This document shows, one piece after another, positions 34,331 to 43,266 of a stretch of DNA of 64,000 nucleotides. The translations under genes were made by a program, and so were the position numbers. The stretch is from contig MAAL01000078.1 of NCBI GenBank assembly GCA_002163245.1, positions 124,001 through 188,000 of the forward strand, in the 5' to 3' direction. The first letter of the stretch is position 1, and each line of letters begins with the position of its first letter. The notes under the pieces were generated by a model, which saw nothing but the letters and a program-made list of their open reading frames with translations, did no database searches and was not told the DNA's origin. Origin of the DNA: Gammaproteobacteria bacterium 42_54_T18. GTDB lineage: Bacteria; Pseudomonadota; Gammaproteobacteria; Pseudomonadales; Ketobacteraceae.

Positions 34331-36640
34331 ATGCAGTCGACCTTGGCTCGAATATCACTCTTGCTTTGCATTTTTCTTGTTTCGGCATGTTCAGAAGTCC
34401 GCATTGACTTGCCAACGAAGGATTTCGTTGATGACGCTCAACCCGAAAGCTTTCAAGTATCCTTTACCAAAGGCATTCCTAGCGATCTAGTATTGCAACT
34501 CAATACTGCCGACGTTACAACGCTGTTTACGACAACAGAGACTGGCGCAACAGCAACAAACACAACCTTGGCAGGTCATATATTTTCTGGAAAGAATATA
34601 TTTAAAGCTTCTGCAGGTGGGGCTTCATCACAAGTAATCTTTTACTTCGATACCGAAGGCCCTGTCGTTCACATACTAAATGCAAGTAGAGACACCGGTA
34701 TAATTTCAGGTTATCTCGCTGATGTTGGTGGCGTTGAATCATTATCCCTTGACGGTGTATCCATTACATTGGACGAAGACAACAACTTCTCTACTCCGTT
34801 TACTGACCAACCGATTAACACCTTCACTGCTACTGATGGTTTTTCACATCAATCTAACACTCAATACGCCAGAAAAGATCAAAAGTTTGTCCCAGGAATG
34901 TCTGCTCGACTAAACCAAGGTGGTATCGCATTTCTTGGCGACGCACTAGCAGCAGCACTTGGCAGTATCGATTTTGATGCTGCAACTGAGAGTCTAAACC
35001 CGCTTATTGGATTTAATATCTTCGGCTTATTTTCAGCGGACTTATCACTGAAGAATTTTGCTTTCGACGAACCAAGCATTGTTTTAGATGTACTTGAAAA
35101 CGAACGCCTAGCGACTGACGTTGATATCCCTAATTTCTCCATTGGTGTAGAAGTATCTGGGAACGCATTATTCATCCCCTTCAGCCTTGGTGGAACCGTT
35201 TATATCGACAACGTTGCTTTCGATTCTCAAATCGTAATGGACATTGTCAACAATGACCTTGATCTTGGAATGGAAAACACAGATATCTATCTCGATGGTT
35301 TCAAAATCGACTTTGACCATATCCCAAACATATTGGGTATTGAAACAATCATCGGTCACATTATAGGTGGTGTATCAAACTTTCTATTACCGTTCTTCGC
35401 AGACTTACTAGAAGGCGTGATTTTGCCAATCGCATCAGATTTTATCGGTGAAATCCCTATTAATCTTGATATCACTACGGCTGAAGACGAAACTCTGCAC
35501 ATTGAGGCTCTACCTACATATCTTGATACATTCGATAACGGCTTAACCATCGATTTGGGCGCTACCGTAACGGCACCAACACCTTCCCCTGATGCTACCC
35601 CGACACTAGGATCTTTATATACTGTTGGCGAAACCCCGACCATTGGTAATACAACACCAGACGGCGAGGCATTTGATATTGGTGCAGCAATCTCTTCAAA
35701 CATGATCAATCAGGCGTTATTTGCAGCTCATGAAGCTGGCATAACAACCATGCAAATTCGTCCGGACAATACCCCTGGTACTGACCCAGAAGGTGTGTCA
35801 GTTATTCAGTCGGCTGACGATGATATACAAACCGCCGACGTGATTGGCATGAGCATACTTCCTGCAAGCGCTCCCTTTATTGCATTGCTGGATACAGAAT
35901 CAGCAAAGGGGTCTCTCGGTTGGCATGACGTCACATTAGAATTCGACCTAAAACGGGTTGGTTGGGAAGATTACAAAAACATCTTCAGCATTACATTTAG
36001 CTTGGATGTTCCATTCGAGTTAGGTGCTACCGACGACGGGTTCCTTCAAATTGGTATAGAACAACTACCTAACATTGAAGTGCTTGCATCAAGCAATTCT
36101 GGATTAATTCAGCTAACCCCAGCCTTTATGAACAAGGTTCTTGATTACTTTATGCCGGTTATCATGCCAAAGGTTGCAGAAAAACTGAAATCCATCCCTC
36201 TTCCAAGAATCGCAGGATATAGTATTCACCCTGAAGATTTCTGGATTACGGGTAGCGGTAACAACAACCTTGCATTAGCGGGTAGCCTTGTAAAACTTAC
36301 TACTACTGACGCAGCCCCAGCACCTAGTACAATTTTAGCCTTTTCTAACACTGCATCACGCGCAACAGCCAGCTCTACAGCGACAACAAGTAGTACTGAG
36401 CTAAGTGTTAACAACGGCGAAGTTACTATTGGGATTTCTGGCGTTAACCCTGGTACCGATACGCTGGAATATCGTTTCCGAGTTGACGGTGGCGCTTGGT
36501 CCGTTTGGAAACCAAGAACAAGCTTAAACCTTAACCGTTTATTGGGCGGATCACATACTGTTCAGGTCTGCTCACGAACAGTTATCTTAAAGCAAGAACA
36601 GGATTGCCCGTCAGTGTCATTTAACACGGCAGTTCAATAA
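34331..36640 (+). CDS. Large lipoprotein with a predicted BPI/TULIP-like two-barrel core
   Basis: 769 residues. Signal MQSTLARISLLLCIFLVSAC with lipobox VSAC (Cys20). Residues about 25-195 look like Ig-like beta domains. From about 195 the sequence reads PGMSARLNQGGIAFLGDALA, then alternating beta strands, then a hydrophobic helix near 335-375 (IIGHIIGGVSNFLLPFFADL). The second half (about 450-660) has MINQALFAAHEAGI, then FMPVIMPKVAEKLKSIPLPR followed by a beta segment ending NNLALAGSLV. This order of helix and strand elements recalls the two halves of BPI/LBP-type lipid-binding (TULIP) proteins. The last about 80 residues are again Ig-like. Function unknown; lipid or LPS transfer is possible. 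The TULIP call rests on pattern memory. Confidence 0.7.
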   Translation: MQSTLARISLLLCIFLVSACSEVRIDLPTKDFVDDAQPESFQVSFTKGIPSDLVLQLNTADVTTLFTTTETGATATNTTLAGHIFSGKNIFKASAGGASSQVIFYFDTEGPVVHILNASRDTGIISGYLADVGGVESLSLDGVSITLDEDNNFSTPFTDQPINTFTATDGFSHQSNTQYARKDQKFVPGMSARLNQGGIAFLGDALAAALGSIDFDAATESLNPLIGFNIFGLFSADLSLKNFAFDEPSIVLDVLENERLATDVDIPNFSIGVEVSGNALFIPFSLGGTVYIDNVAFDSQIVMDIVNNDLDLGMENTDIYLDGFKIDFDHIPNILGIETIIGHIIGGVSNFLLPFFADLLEGVILPIASDFIGEIPINLDITTAEDETLHIEALPTYLDTFDNGLTIDLGATVTAPTPSPDATPTLGSLYTVGETPTIGNTTPDGEAFDIGAAISSNMINQALFAAHEAGITTMQIRPDNTPGTDPEGVSVIQSADDDIQTADVIGMSILPASAPFIALLDTESAKGSLGWHDVTLEFDLKRVGWEDYKNIFSITFSLDVPFELGATDDGFLQIGIEQLPNIEVLASSNSGLIQLTPAFMNKVLDYFMPVIMPKVAEKLKSIPLPRIAGYSIHPEDFWITGSGNNNLALAGSLVKLTTTDAAPAPSTILAFSNTASRATASSTATTSSTELSVNNGEVTIGISGVNPGTDTLEYRFRVDGGAWSVWKPRTSLNLNRLLGGSHTVQVCSRTVILKQEQDCPSVSFNTAVQ

Positions 36641-36649
36641 CAACCATTA

Positions 36650-36713
36650 GTAGTTCGGCATAAAAAAAGGCTCTATTGATTCGTCAATAGAGCCTTTTTT
36701 TATGCCGAACTAC
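36650..36713. terminator. Bidirectional terminator, 30-bp perfect stem with TTCG loop
   Basis: Left arm 36650-36679 and right arm 36684-36713 are perfect reverse complements around the tetraloop TTCG. A7 and T7 runs inside the arms make it a terminator in both directions, serving the convergent lipoprotein and solute-binding genes. Confidence 0.95.
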
Positions 36714-36715
36714 AT

Positions 36716-37480
36716 CTAGTACTTAGAAGAAGCAGCTTCCATAAATACAGCATTTTCTCTGACTACGGCAATCTCACGCCACAAGCTTTTACGTATTTCT
36801 ACTGTTGCTTTCCCCTTTTTCGAGAACGTCAAATAGTAAGATTTGGATTTTAACGGTTTGGCACTTACCTTCAGCTTGTCTTTGAACTCCGGCCTAACAC
36901 CCAGAACCTCAACAATCTGAGGCAACGTAACAAGAGAACCTTTACCCGCTCGAAGCATCTTCCTGATGTTATTCTCATCCCCAGCTGCACCGGAATCTAC
37001 ATTAACTCCCTTTTTCTTTAGATCATCAGCAATAGAGTAGCCCCTAGGGATACGGACAGGCGTTGGAAGTGTTGTAACGTCACCAGTATATTCGTAGCGA
37101 CTAAAAGCGGGCGTAACCACAACGTATTCCACTTGCATAACACGGAGAACCGAGCGTTTTTCGTTCACGGAATCATCAGGATAATGCATAAATTCGGCGC
37201 GCGCATCCTTATAAGAGGCCACTGCAATACCATCATAACTACCACCCTCAACCTCCTTTAGGCAGCGTTTCCAAGGCAAGGGAGTATATTCAATAGGCAC
37301 ACCAACACTATCTGCCGCTCTTGAAATGATATCCAGATGTAACCCTACAGGTTTACCATCTTTAACAAAGGTAAATGGGTACCAGAAATTTACATCAGTA
37401 CATATTTTCAAAGGTTCAGCTGCAAGTGACGCTGATGCAACACCACACAACAAGCCGAATAGATATAGCTTTCGTATCAT
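36716..37480 (-). CDS. Family 3 extracellular solute-binding protein
   Basis: About 254 residues with a signal peptide (MIRKLYLFGLLCGVASASLAA). The mature start PLKICTDVNFWYPFTFVKDG, then VGLHLDIISRAADSVGVPIEY, then LPWKRCLKEVEGGSYDGIAVASY is the PBPb fold of amino-acid-type binding proteins. No permease or ATPase gene is next to it, so it may serve a distant transporter or act as a sensor. The ATG at 37480 starts the signal peptide; the frame extends to 37504. Confidence 0.88.
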   Translation of the reverse strand: MIRKLYLFGLLCGVASASLAAEPLKICTDVNFWYPFTFVKDGKPVGLHLDIISRAADSVGVPIEYTPLPWKRCLKEVEGGSYDGIAVASYKDARAEFMHYPDDSVNEKRSVLRVMQVEYVVVTPAFSRYEYTGDVTTLPTPVRIPRGYSIADDLKKKGVNVDSGAAGDENNIRKMLRAGKGSLVTLPQIVEVLGVRPEFKDKLKVSAKPLKSKSYYLTFSKKGKATVEIRKSLWREIAVVRENAVFMEAASSKY

Positions 37481-37687
37481 CTTAACCCTATGGTCTGTTA
37501 TCAAATATATTGGGTCACCAGTTTATCAATATAGCAGCAACGAGAGCTCTTTCCATTAAACAACCAACTACAACCAAGCCGCTTCCAGGGCTTAGCTGTT
37601 AACATTTATTAACGCTACACATTGTGACGAGTTTCTTATTATGGTTTAGTATTGAGCACTAACGTACTGCAATCGGATATCTATTCA

Positions 37688-38980
37688 ATGAAAACAAGCA
37701 TTTACCGCAGCACCGTATTACTTGCTCTAGCCTTTTTGCTAACAGGCTGCCTCACTCAGAAGCCCAAATGGATGGTCGAGTTTATTTCCGACCCAGACGC
37801 CCTCAACCACACCTTCGCTAACGATAGCGGCTTGATATTGTATGCACATGAGCTTGGAGGGAACCTTGTCATTGAGCATTTTGACTCCCTGGGTACAAAC
37901 ACCCACACAAGTTCCATGCAGATCGATCTCGACCAAAGCAAAGGGTTTGTCGCTCTACCTAACGGAAACTTCTTCACTAGCGGCAACGCTCCGGAAACAG
38001 TCTCATATGTAGACACCTCCGCAGAAACATTTTGGCAAGGAGCGACTACAACCTCCCTTCAAGAAGGTGAAACCTTTGATATAGCTGGTACATATGGTTA
38101 TCAAGGCAACCTTGCGCTATATGGTGCCGTGCAGGCTGGTGGAAATGACACGAAAGGCATTATTATAATTGTTGACGAATTTGGCAACGAAACATCAAAT
38201 TTCTCTATAGAAGGCGTGACACGCTTTAACGAAATCACAACAGAGCCAAGCGGTAATATTGCAGTCCAAACAACAAACCAAATCATCACTTTGTCTGATA
38301 CTTTTGCAGAAATTGGGCGATTCACACTCCCCTCTGGTAAGTCCCTAATAGCACTCTCCCTAGACCATCCAGTACTATTCGTATCCAGCGGAGCTGACAT
38401 ACAACGAGTCGATGCTAACGGCATTATTAAGTGGACATACGATAACCCTGATATCTCATCTATAAAGGGCCAAAGCACAGACGAAAATGGAAATATCGTA
38501 GTCTGGGGGGATAAAGCAAGCTATAACGTTTTCAATATGAAGACCGACCTTGCAACCTTTGATAAAATAACCATCAATGGCGAAAGGCAGTGGTTATTCC
38601 AATCAGAAGACAAAATGAACGTCATCAAATACGTCGGTATTGACCATAGAAGTAATGGTGATACAACCGTGAGCTACCAAGGTTGGAAAGGCGAGCTAGC
38701 CGGACTACTCATCGGAGGAACTACTGCAACTCCTGTTCGCGTGACACGAATGATTCAGCATGACACTATCTCAGCGTTAGGAAACCGCGCAACCCACCGT
38801 GTAGAGCCTGCCAGAACCGAAGTCTATGCTCAATGCGGCTTTTTATGCATAGGCATAACATCAGAAACAGAAGGGCACTGTGAAAGCTTGGATGTTGCAT
38901 ATATCGACAAAAACATAGTAACCGTCAGTAAGGTATGTGGTGCTGCTAATGATGATGCTGTCAAAGTATCGTATTTCTAA
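37688..38980 (+). CDS. Lipoprotein with probable beta-propeller fold
   Basis: 430 residues from the ATG at 37688: MKTSIYRSTVLLALAFLLTGC with lipobox LTGC (Cys21). The rest consists of repeated blade-like units with FVALPNGNFF, VDEFGNETSNF, EPSGNIAVQTTN, VDANGIIKWTYD and STDENGNIVVWG, typical of WD/PQQ-like beta-propellers. The C-terminus has four cysteines (QCGFLCIG, HCESL, VCGAAND), perhaps disulfides. No catalytic motif is recognised. The in-frame ATG/TTG region upstream to 37652 does not code for a signal peptide. Confidence 0.7.
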   Translation: MKTSIYRSTVLLALAFLLTGCLTQKPKWMVEFISDPDALNHTFANDSGLILYAHELGGNLVIEHFDSLGTNTHTSSMQIDLDQSKGFVALPNGNFFTSGNAPETVSYVDTSAETFWQGATTTSLQEGETFDIAGTYGYQGNLALYGAVQAGGNDTKGIIIIVDEFGNETSNFSIEGVTRFNEITTEPSGNIAVQTTNQIITLSDTFAEIGRFTLPSGKSLIALSLDHPVLFVSSGADIQRVDANGIIKWTYDNPDISSIKGQSTDENGNIVVWGDKASYNVFNMKTDLATFDKITINGERQWLFQSEDKMNVIKYVGIDHRSNGDTTVSYQGWKGELAGLLIGGTTATPVRVTRMIQHDTISALGNRATHRVEPARTEVYAQCGFLCIGITSETEGHCESLDVAYIDKNIVTVSKVCGAANDDAVKVSYF

Positions 38981-39140
38981 TAATAAGAATACAAAGTACT
39001 TATCGATAAAAACACCAGGATATAATCTTAAAAAACGCTAGACGCAAGCAATTACACTAGCAAAACGGTGCCACCAACCTCCATCAGCTGCATGATATTA
39101 ACGCACTGATGGGGCGTTGAATGCCGTCATTCGATAATGA

Positions 39141-39788
39141 TTAAATTTTCCCGACGTCCTTTCTAGCTTTTATAACTGGCTCAACAAATGCCCATACATT
39201 CTCAACCAACAATTCTTGCCCGTCACTGTTCGGGTGCACACGGTCATTTTGCATATGTTTTTGATAACCCCCCACTCCCTCCAATAAAAATGGCAGCAAA
39301 CTAACCTGATATTGCTTTGCAACAGTTGAGAACACAGACTCAAAAAGCGCTCCGTATTTGCGCCCGTAATTCGGCAGAGTTTTCATTCCTAGCAATAACA
39401 CTCGAATATCTCTAGATTGACATAATGTTATCATTTCGGACAAATTATCCGCCATTGCTTTCAGGGATAACCCCCGCAACCCATCATTACCGCCCAGTTC
39501 AATAATCACTACATCAGGCGTTAGCCGCACCAACAATTCAGGTAAGCGCGCTAAACCACCTGCTGTTGTATCACCACTAATACTTTCATTAACAATGTGA
39601 ATTGAATGAGCTGATGCATTCAGTTTTTTTTGAAATAAACTCACCCAGCCCTTGCCATCCGGTATGCCGTACCCTGCACTGATGCTATCCCCCAAAACCA
39701 CCCATGTCTCCGTATCGTTTGTCGCATAGCTGACATTGATATTCATCAGAAAAAAAACCAATGTCAGACTCGCTAGACATCGAAGCAT
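39141..39788 (-). CDS. tesA: TesA-type SGNH esterase/thioesterase
   Basis: 215 residues from the ATG at 39788, which begins a signal peptide (MLRCLASLTLVFFLMNINVSYA). The SGNH blocks are complete: GDSISAGYG (Ser35), ISGDTTAGG, ELGGNDGLRG (Asn101) and DRVHPNSDG (Asp182, His185). E. coli TesA is a periplasmic acyl-CoA thioesterase, lysophospholipase and arylesterase. The gene is divergent from ybbA, the same arrangement as in E. coli, which supports the name. An upstream open frame to a GTG at 39881 would place 31 extra residues before the signal peptide and is unlikely. Confidence 0.92.
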   Translation of the reverse strand: MLRCLASLTLVFFLMNINVSYATNDTETWVVLGDSISAGYGIPDGKGWVSLFQKKLNASAHSIHIVNESISGDTTAGGLARLPELLVRLTPDVVIIELGGNDGLRGLSLKAMADNLSEMITLCQSRDIRVLLLGMKTLPNYGRKYGALFESVFSTVAKQYQVSLLPFLLEGVGGYQKHMQNDRVHPNSDGQELLVENVWAFVEPVIKARKDVGKI

Positions 39789-39956
39789 TCTTTGTTTCTT
39801 TGCTTGCTTAGCTTTTTGTGATTCGCATTGTCTCATCCATGAAACATTGCGTTCGGGCACATTTACTATATTCACTACCACGTTAACTGTTCACTCTATG
39901 GTTGTTGATTTGTTAGGATATGCAAAACAATACCACACATAGGATAAAACGCTAAA

Positions 39957-40634
39957 GTGAGCAACACAGCCCTGTCTATCCAAGCCCTACATAAATCAGT
40001 CGAACTCAACCAACAAACTATTAAAATCCTCACGGATATTAACGTTCATATCGGCAAAGGTGATTCTGTTGCGATTGTTGGTTCCTCAGGGTCAGGAAAA
40101 TCAACCTTGCTAGGGTTAATGGCAGGCTTAGATAACGCTTCAAACGGCACCATTTCATTAATGGGCAATAACCTTACTGAGATGTCGGAAGATCAACGAG
40201 CAAAAGTACGTGCAGAACACGTTGGTTTTGTATTCCAGTCGTTTCAATTATTACCAAATCTTTCGGCAACCGAAAACGTTATGTTGCCCCTAGAAGTTCT
40301 AAATCAAAAAAATGCGCAACATAGCGCAACCAGCATGTTAGAGCGCGTTGGCTTATCTCATCGCCTCACACACTACCCCAGCCAACTTTCCGGAGGCGAG
40401 CAACAGCGAGTTGCACTAGCTCGGGCATTTGTCACGCAGCCTGACATATTGTTTGCCGATGAACCTACGGGAAACCTTGACACCAAGACCGGCAACCACA
40501 TTGCGGACCTACTCTTTGAGCTAAATTCAGAAGTTAACACTACGTTGATTTTGGTGACCCATGACGAACATTTAGCAAAGCGTTGCCACCACACTATTCG
40601 CCTTGAAGCAGGCGCATTGGTTAACGCATCATGA
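39957..40634 (+). CDS. ybbA: ABC transporter ATP-binding protein, YbbA type
   Basis: 225 residues, GTG start. It has Walker A (GSSGSGKST), the Q-loop (FVFQSFQLLPNLSA), the signature LSGGEQQRVALARA, Walker B (ILFADEPTGNLD) and the H-loop (LVTHDEH): an intact LolD/MacB-type ATPase. It overlaps the start of the permease gene by four bases and is divergent from tesA, the arrangement seen in E. coli. The complex probably acts on lipids or lipoproteins in the envelope; the substrate is not established. Confidence 0.93.
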   Translation: MSNTALSIQALHKSVELNQQTIKILTDINVHIGKGDSVAIVGSSGSGKSTLLGLMAGLDNASNGTISLMGNNLTEMSEDQRAKVRAEHVGFVFQSFQLLPNLSATENVMLPLEVLNQKNAQHSATSMLERVGLSHRLTHYPSQLSGGEQQRVALARAFVTQPDILFADEPTGNLDTKTGNHIADLLFELNSEVNTTLILVTHDEHLAKRCHHTIRLEAGALVNAS

Positions 40635-43177
40635 CATTGACAACACTAGCTCGACTAGCAATTAAACTCCTGATACGTGAATGGCGAGCCGGTTCCTTAA
40701 CCGTTATGGCCACCGCCCTACTCATTGCTATCACCAGCCACACTACCATTGGTTTTTTTACTGAACGCCTAAGCAATGCAATGGAAGCTAAAGCAACGCA
40801 TTTACTTGGCGCTGACTTAGTAATCAAAAGTCCATCCGCTGTTAGCCCTGAACTTCTTGACGGTTATGTAAAGAATAATACAGACAACCTCAATATTGCG
40901 CATACGATTGAATTCACCACGATCGCAATTGCTGGCGACGAATTAAAACTCTCCTCTGTTAAAGCTGTTAGTAACAACTACCCCCTAAAAGGTTTTATGC
41001 GAACCTCACGTACTTTATTTGGAGAAGAATTCACCACAACTGACAGCCCTGCTGTCGGTGAGGTCTGGGTAGAGCACCGCGTTCTATCGTCATTAAATAT
41101 CAACATTGGCAATACTATCGATATTGGGGATACCGCCTTAACAGTCTCTCGAGTCTTAACCTTTGAACCCGATCGCAGCGGAGCATTCTACGCCTTAGCA
41201 CCACGTATCATCATGAATCTAAATGACCTAGCCAAAGCGGGAATAGTTCAACAAGGTAGCAGAGTAGATTACCGCTACCTAATTGAAGGCTCCCCCGGCA
41301 GCATTAAAGCCTATAGGGATTGGATAAAACCACAACTCACACCCAGCCAGTCAGTACTAGACATTCATAATGAGCGTCCAGCCGTAAGTTCTTCGCTTGT
41401 AAGAGCTGAGAGCTATATGAAATTATCAGGCCTTGTTGCTATCCTATTGGCAGCAGTTGCTATTGCCATGAGTGCCCGCCTTTATGCAGAATCTCATTAT
41501 GATACCAGTGCTTTAATACGCTGCCTTGGCGGTCGCCAAAATGACGTGTTATTTATTTTTGTTCTCCAACTATCTATTCTCGCATTCTTTTCAGGTGTCA
41601 TTGGATCAATATTTGGCTGGATATCACAATCATTCATCGCATTCATAATTCAAGACATGCTTCCTGAATCTTTCCCTCAGGCAAGCTTGACCTCTGCATG
41701 GACAGGGTTAGCACTAAGCTTTATCGTTTTATTTGGGTTTTCACTACCGACCCTCCTTCGCTTACGGCAGGTATCCCCTCTTAGGGTTTTACGAAAAAAT
41801 CTAGAACCCAGCTCCCTTTCAGGGACAATTATTTATCTGGCGACTTTCATTTTTGTTAGCCTTCTAATTTTTGTTTACACCCAAGATATCAAACTCACAA
41901 CCGCATCCCTTATCGGAGGAGCCACCATAGCTCTATTTGGGTTTATCATCGTTGCTTTGCTATTTATATTGCTAAATAAACTAAACCAGCACTTCCCGCT
42001 TATTATAAAATCAGGTATTCGGAACCTCATACGACGAAAAAATGAAACACGTTGGCAAACACTGGCATTTGGCATCACCTTAATGGCAATGACACTAGTA
42101 ATCATCATTCGCTCAGATCTTATTGATACCTGGCAATCTCAGCTACCAGAGGACATTCCAAATCATTTCGTAATGAACATTCTGCCGGGTGACGTTAAGG
42201 CTTTTGAGGAATTCCTTACCGAAAACAAAATAACAGCCAGCAACCTTTATCCCGTATCACGTGGCCGGCTCACCCACATCAACAACATTGCGGTTAAAAG
42301 CTCGGTCACAAAAGAAGAGGAAAGCAACGAAGCGCTAAATCGAGAGCTTAATCTGACAGAAGCCAAAGCGATACAAAAAGATAACCGGCTTGTTCAAGGT
42401 GAATGGTGGCCACCCAGAGATATTTCAGATAATAGCGTATCGAAACAATCATTCTCGGCCCAAACAAAACCCAAAGTATCCGTTGAAGCTAGGTTAGCGA
42501 AAAAGCTCAATATCGAACTCAATGATGAACTCACCTTTTTTATTGGAAGCCGCTCTTTAAAAGCATCTGTAAGCAGTATTCGAACGGTAAAGTGGGATTC
42601 TTTCAAACCCAATTTTTACATGGTCTTTGAACCCGGAAGCCTTAACAGTTACCCAACAACAAATCTTACGAGCTTCTATCTGCCAGCTCAAAAAAGAAAA
42701 GTACTAAACTCAATGCTACGCCAATTTCCAGCAATAACATTGCTAGAGGTCGGTGCAATTTTACAACAAATAAAATCCATACTCGCACAAGTCACTTTAG
42801 CCGTTGAAATTGTACTCTCATTTGTACTATTTGCAGGTTTTGCGGTAACGTTTGCCGCACTCCAATCAACACTATCTCAGCGCCTTCATGAAGGCGCCTT
42901 GATGCGGACGCTAGGGGCGAGTAAGCGCCAAATACGCATCAATCAATGGGTTGAATATGCAATGATGGGGTCTCTTTCTGGGTTAATCGCTGTAGCAGGT
43001 ACAGAAGTTGTACTATGGGCACTCTACACACAAGTTTTTCATCTTGAATACCGTGTCAACTTTCTATTAATGCTACTTTTACCACTGACCGGAGCATTAG
43101 TAATTGGGTTGTTTGGCATATTCACCAGCAGAAAAGTGTTAGAGGAAAGCCCAACATTGGTATTGAGAGAATCATAA
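40631..43177 (+). CDS. ybbP: ABC transporter permease, YbbP type
   Basis: 848 residues. It has an N-terminal helix (residues 20-38), a large periplasmic domain, then membrane helices near 270-440 with a FtsX-type segment, a second periplasmic domain (about 530-730), and a C-terminal FtsX block (SFVLFAGFAVTFAALQSTLSQRLHEGALMRTLGASKRQIRINQWVEYAMMGSLSG). It pairs with the ATPase encoded just upstream. It belongs to the MacB/FtsX-like type VII ABC group that does mechanical work rather than transport small solutes. Ends 89 bases before the convergent cytochrome gene. Confidence 0.93.
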   Translation: MTLTTLARLAIKLLIREWRAGSLTVMATALLIAITSHTTIGFFTERLSNAMEAKATHLLGADLVIKSPSAVSPELLDGYVKNNTDNLNIAHTIEFTTIAIAGDELKLSSVKAVSNNYPLKGFMRTSRTLFGEEFTTTDSPAVGEVWVEHRVLSSLNINIGNTIDIGDTALTVSRVLTFEPDRSGAFYALAPRIIMNLNDLAKAGIVQQGSRVDYRYLIEGSPGSIKAYRDWIKPQLTPSQSVLDIHNERPAVSSSLVRAESYMKLSGLVAILLAAVAIAMSARLYAESHYDTSALIRCLGGRQNDVLFIFVLQLSILAFFSGVIGSIFGWISQSFIAFIIQDMLPESFPQASLTSAWTGLALSFIVLFGFSLPTLLRLRQVSPLRVLRKNLEPSSLSGTIIYLATFIFVSLLIFVYTQDIKLTTASLIGGATIALFGFIIVALLFILLNKLNQHFPLIIKSGIRNLIRRKNETRWQTLAFGITLMAMTLVIIIRSDLIDTWQSQLPEDIPNHFVMNILPGDVKAFEEFLTENKITASNLYPVSRGRLTHINNIAVKSSVTKEEESNEALNRELNLTEAKAIQKDNRLVQGEWWPPRDISDNSVSKQSFSAQTKPKVSVEARLAKKLNIELNDELTFFIGSRSLKASVSSIRTVKWDSFKPNFYMVFEPGSLNSYPTTNLTSFYLPAQKRKVLNSMLRQFPAITLLEVGAILQQIKSILAQVTLAVEIVLSFVLFAGFAVTFAALQSTLSQRLHEGALMRTLGASKRQIRINQWVEYAMMGSLSGLIAVAGTEVVLWALYTQVFHLEYRVNFLLMLLLPLTGALVIGLFGIFTSRKVLEESPTLVLRES

Positions 43178-43203
43178 TATAAATAAAAGGAACGCTAAAA
43201 CAA

Positions 43204-43236
43204 TGATGCCACTAGGTGATAATACTAATGGCATCA
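43204..43236. repeat. Inverted repeat between convergent genes
   Basis: TGATGCCA (43204-43211) and TGGCATCA (43229-43236) form an 8-bp stem with a 17-base loop, between ybbP and the convergent cytochrome gene. There is no T-run on either side, so terminator function is only a possibility. Confidence 0.45.
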
Positions 43237-43266
43237 GATGTATCATAATATTTGAACAATCTACAA

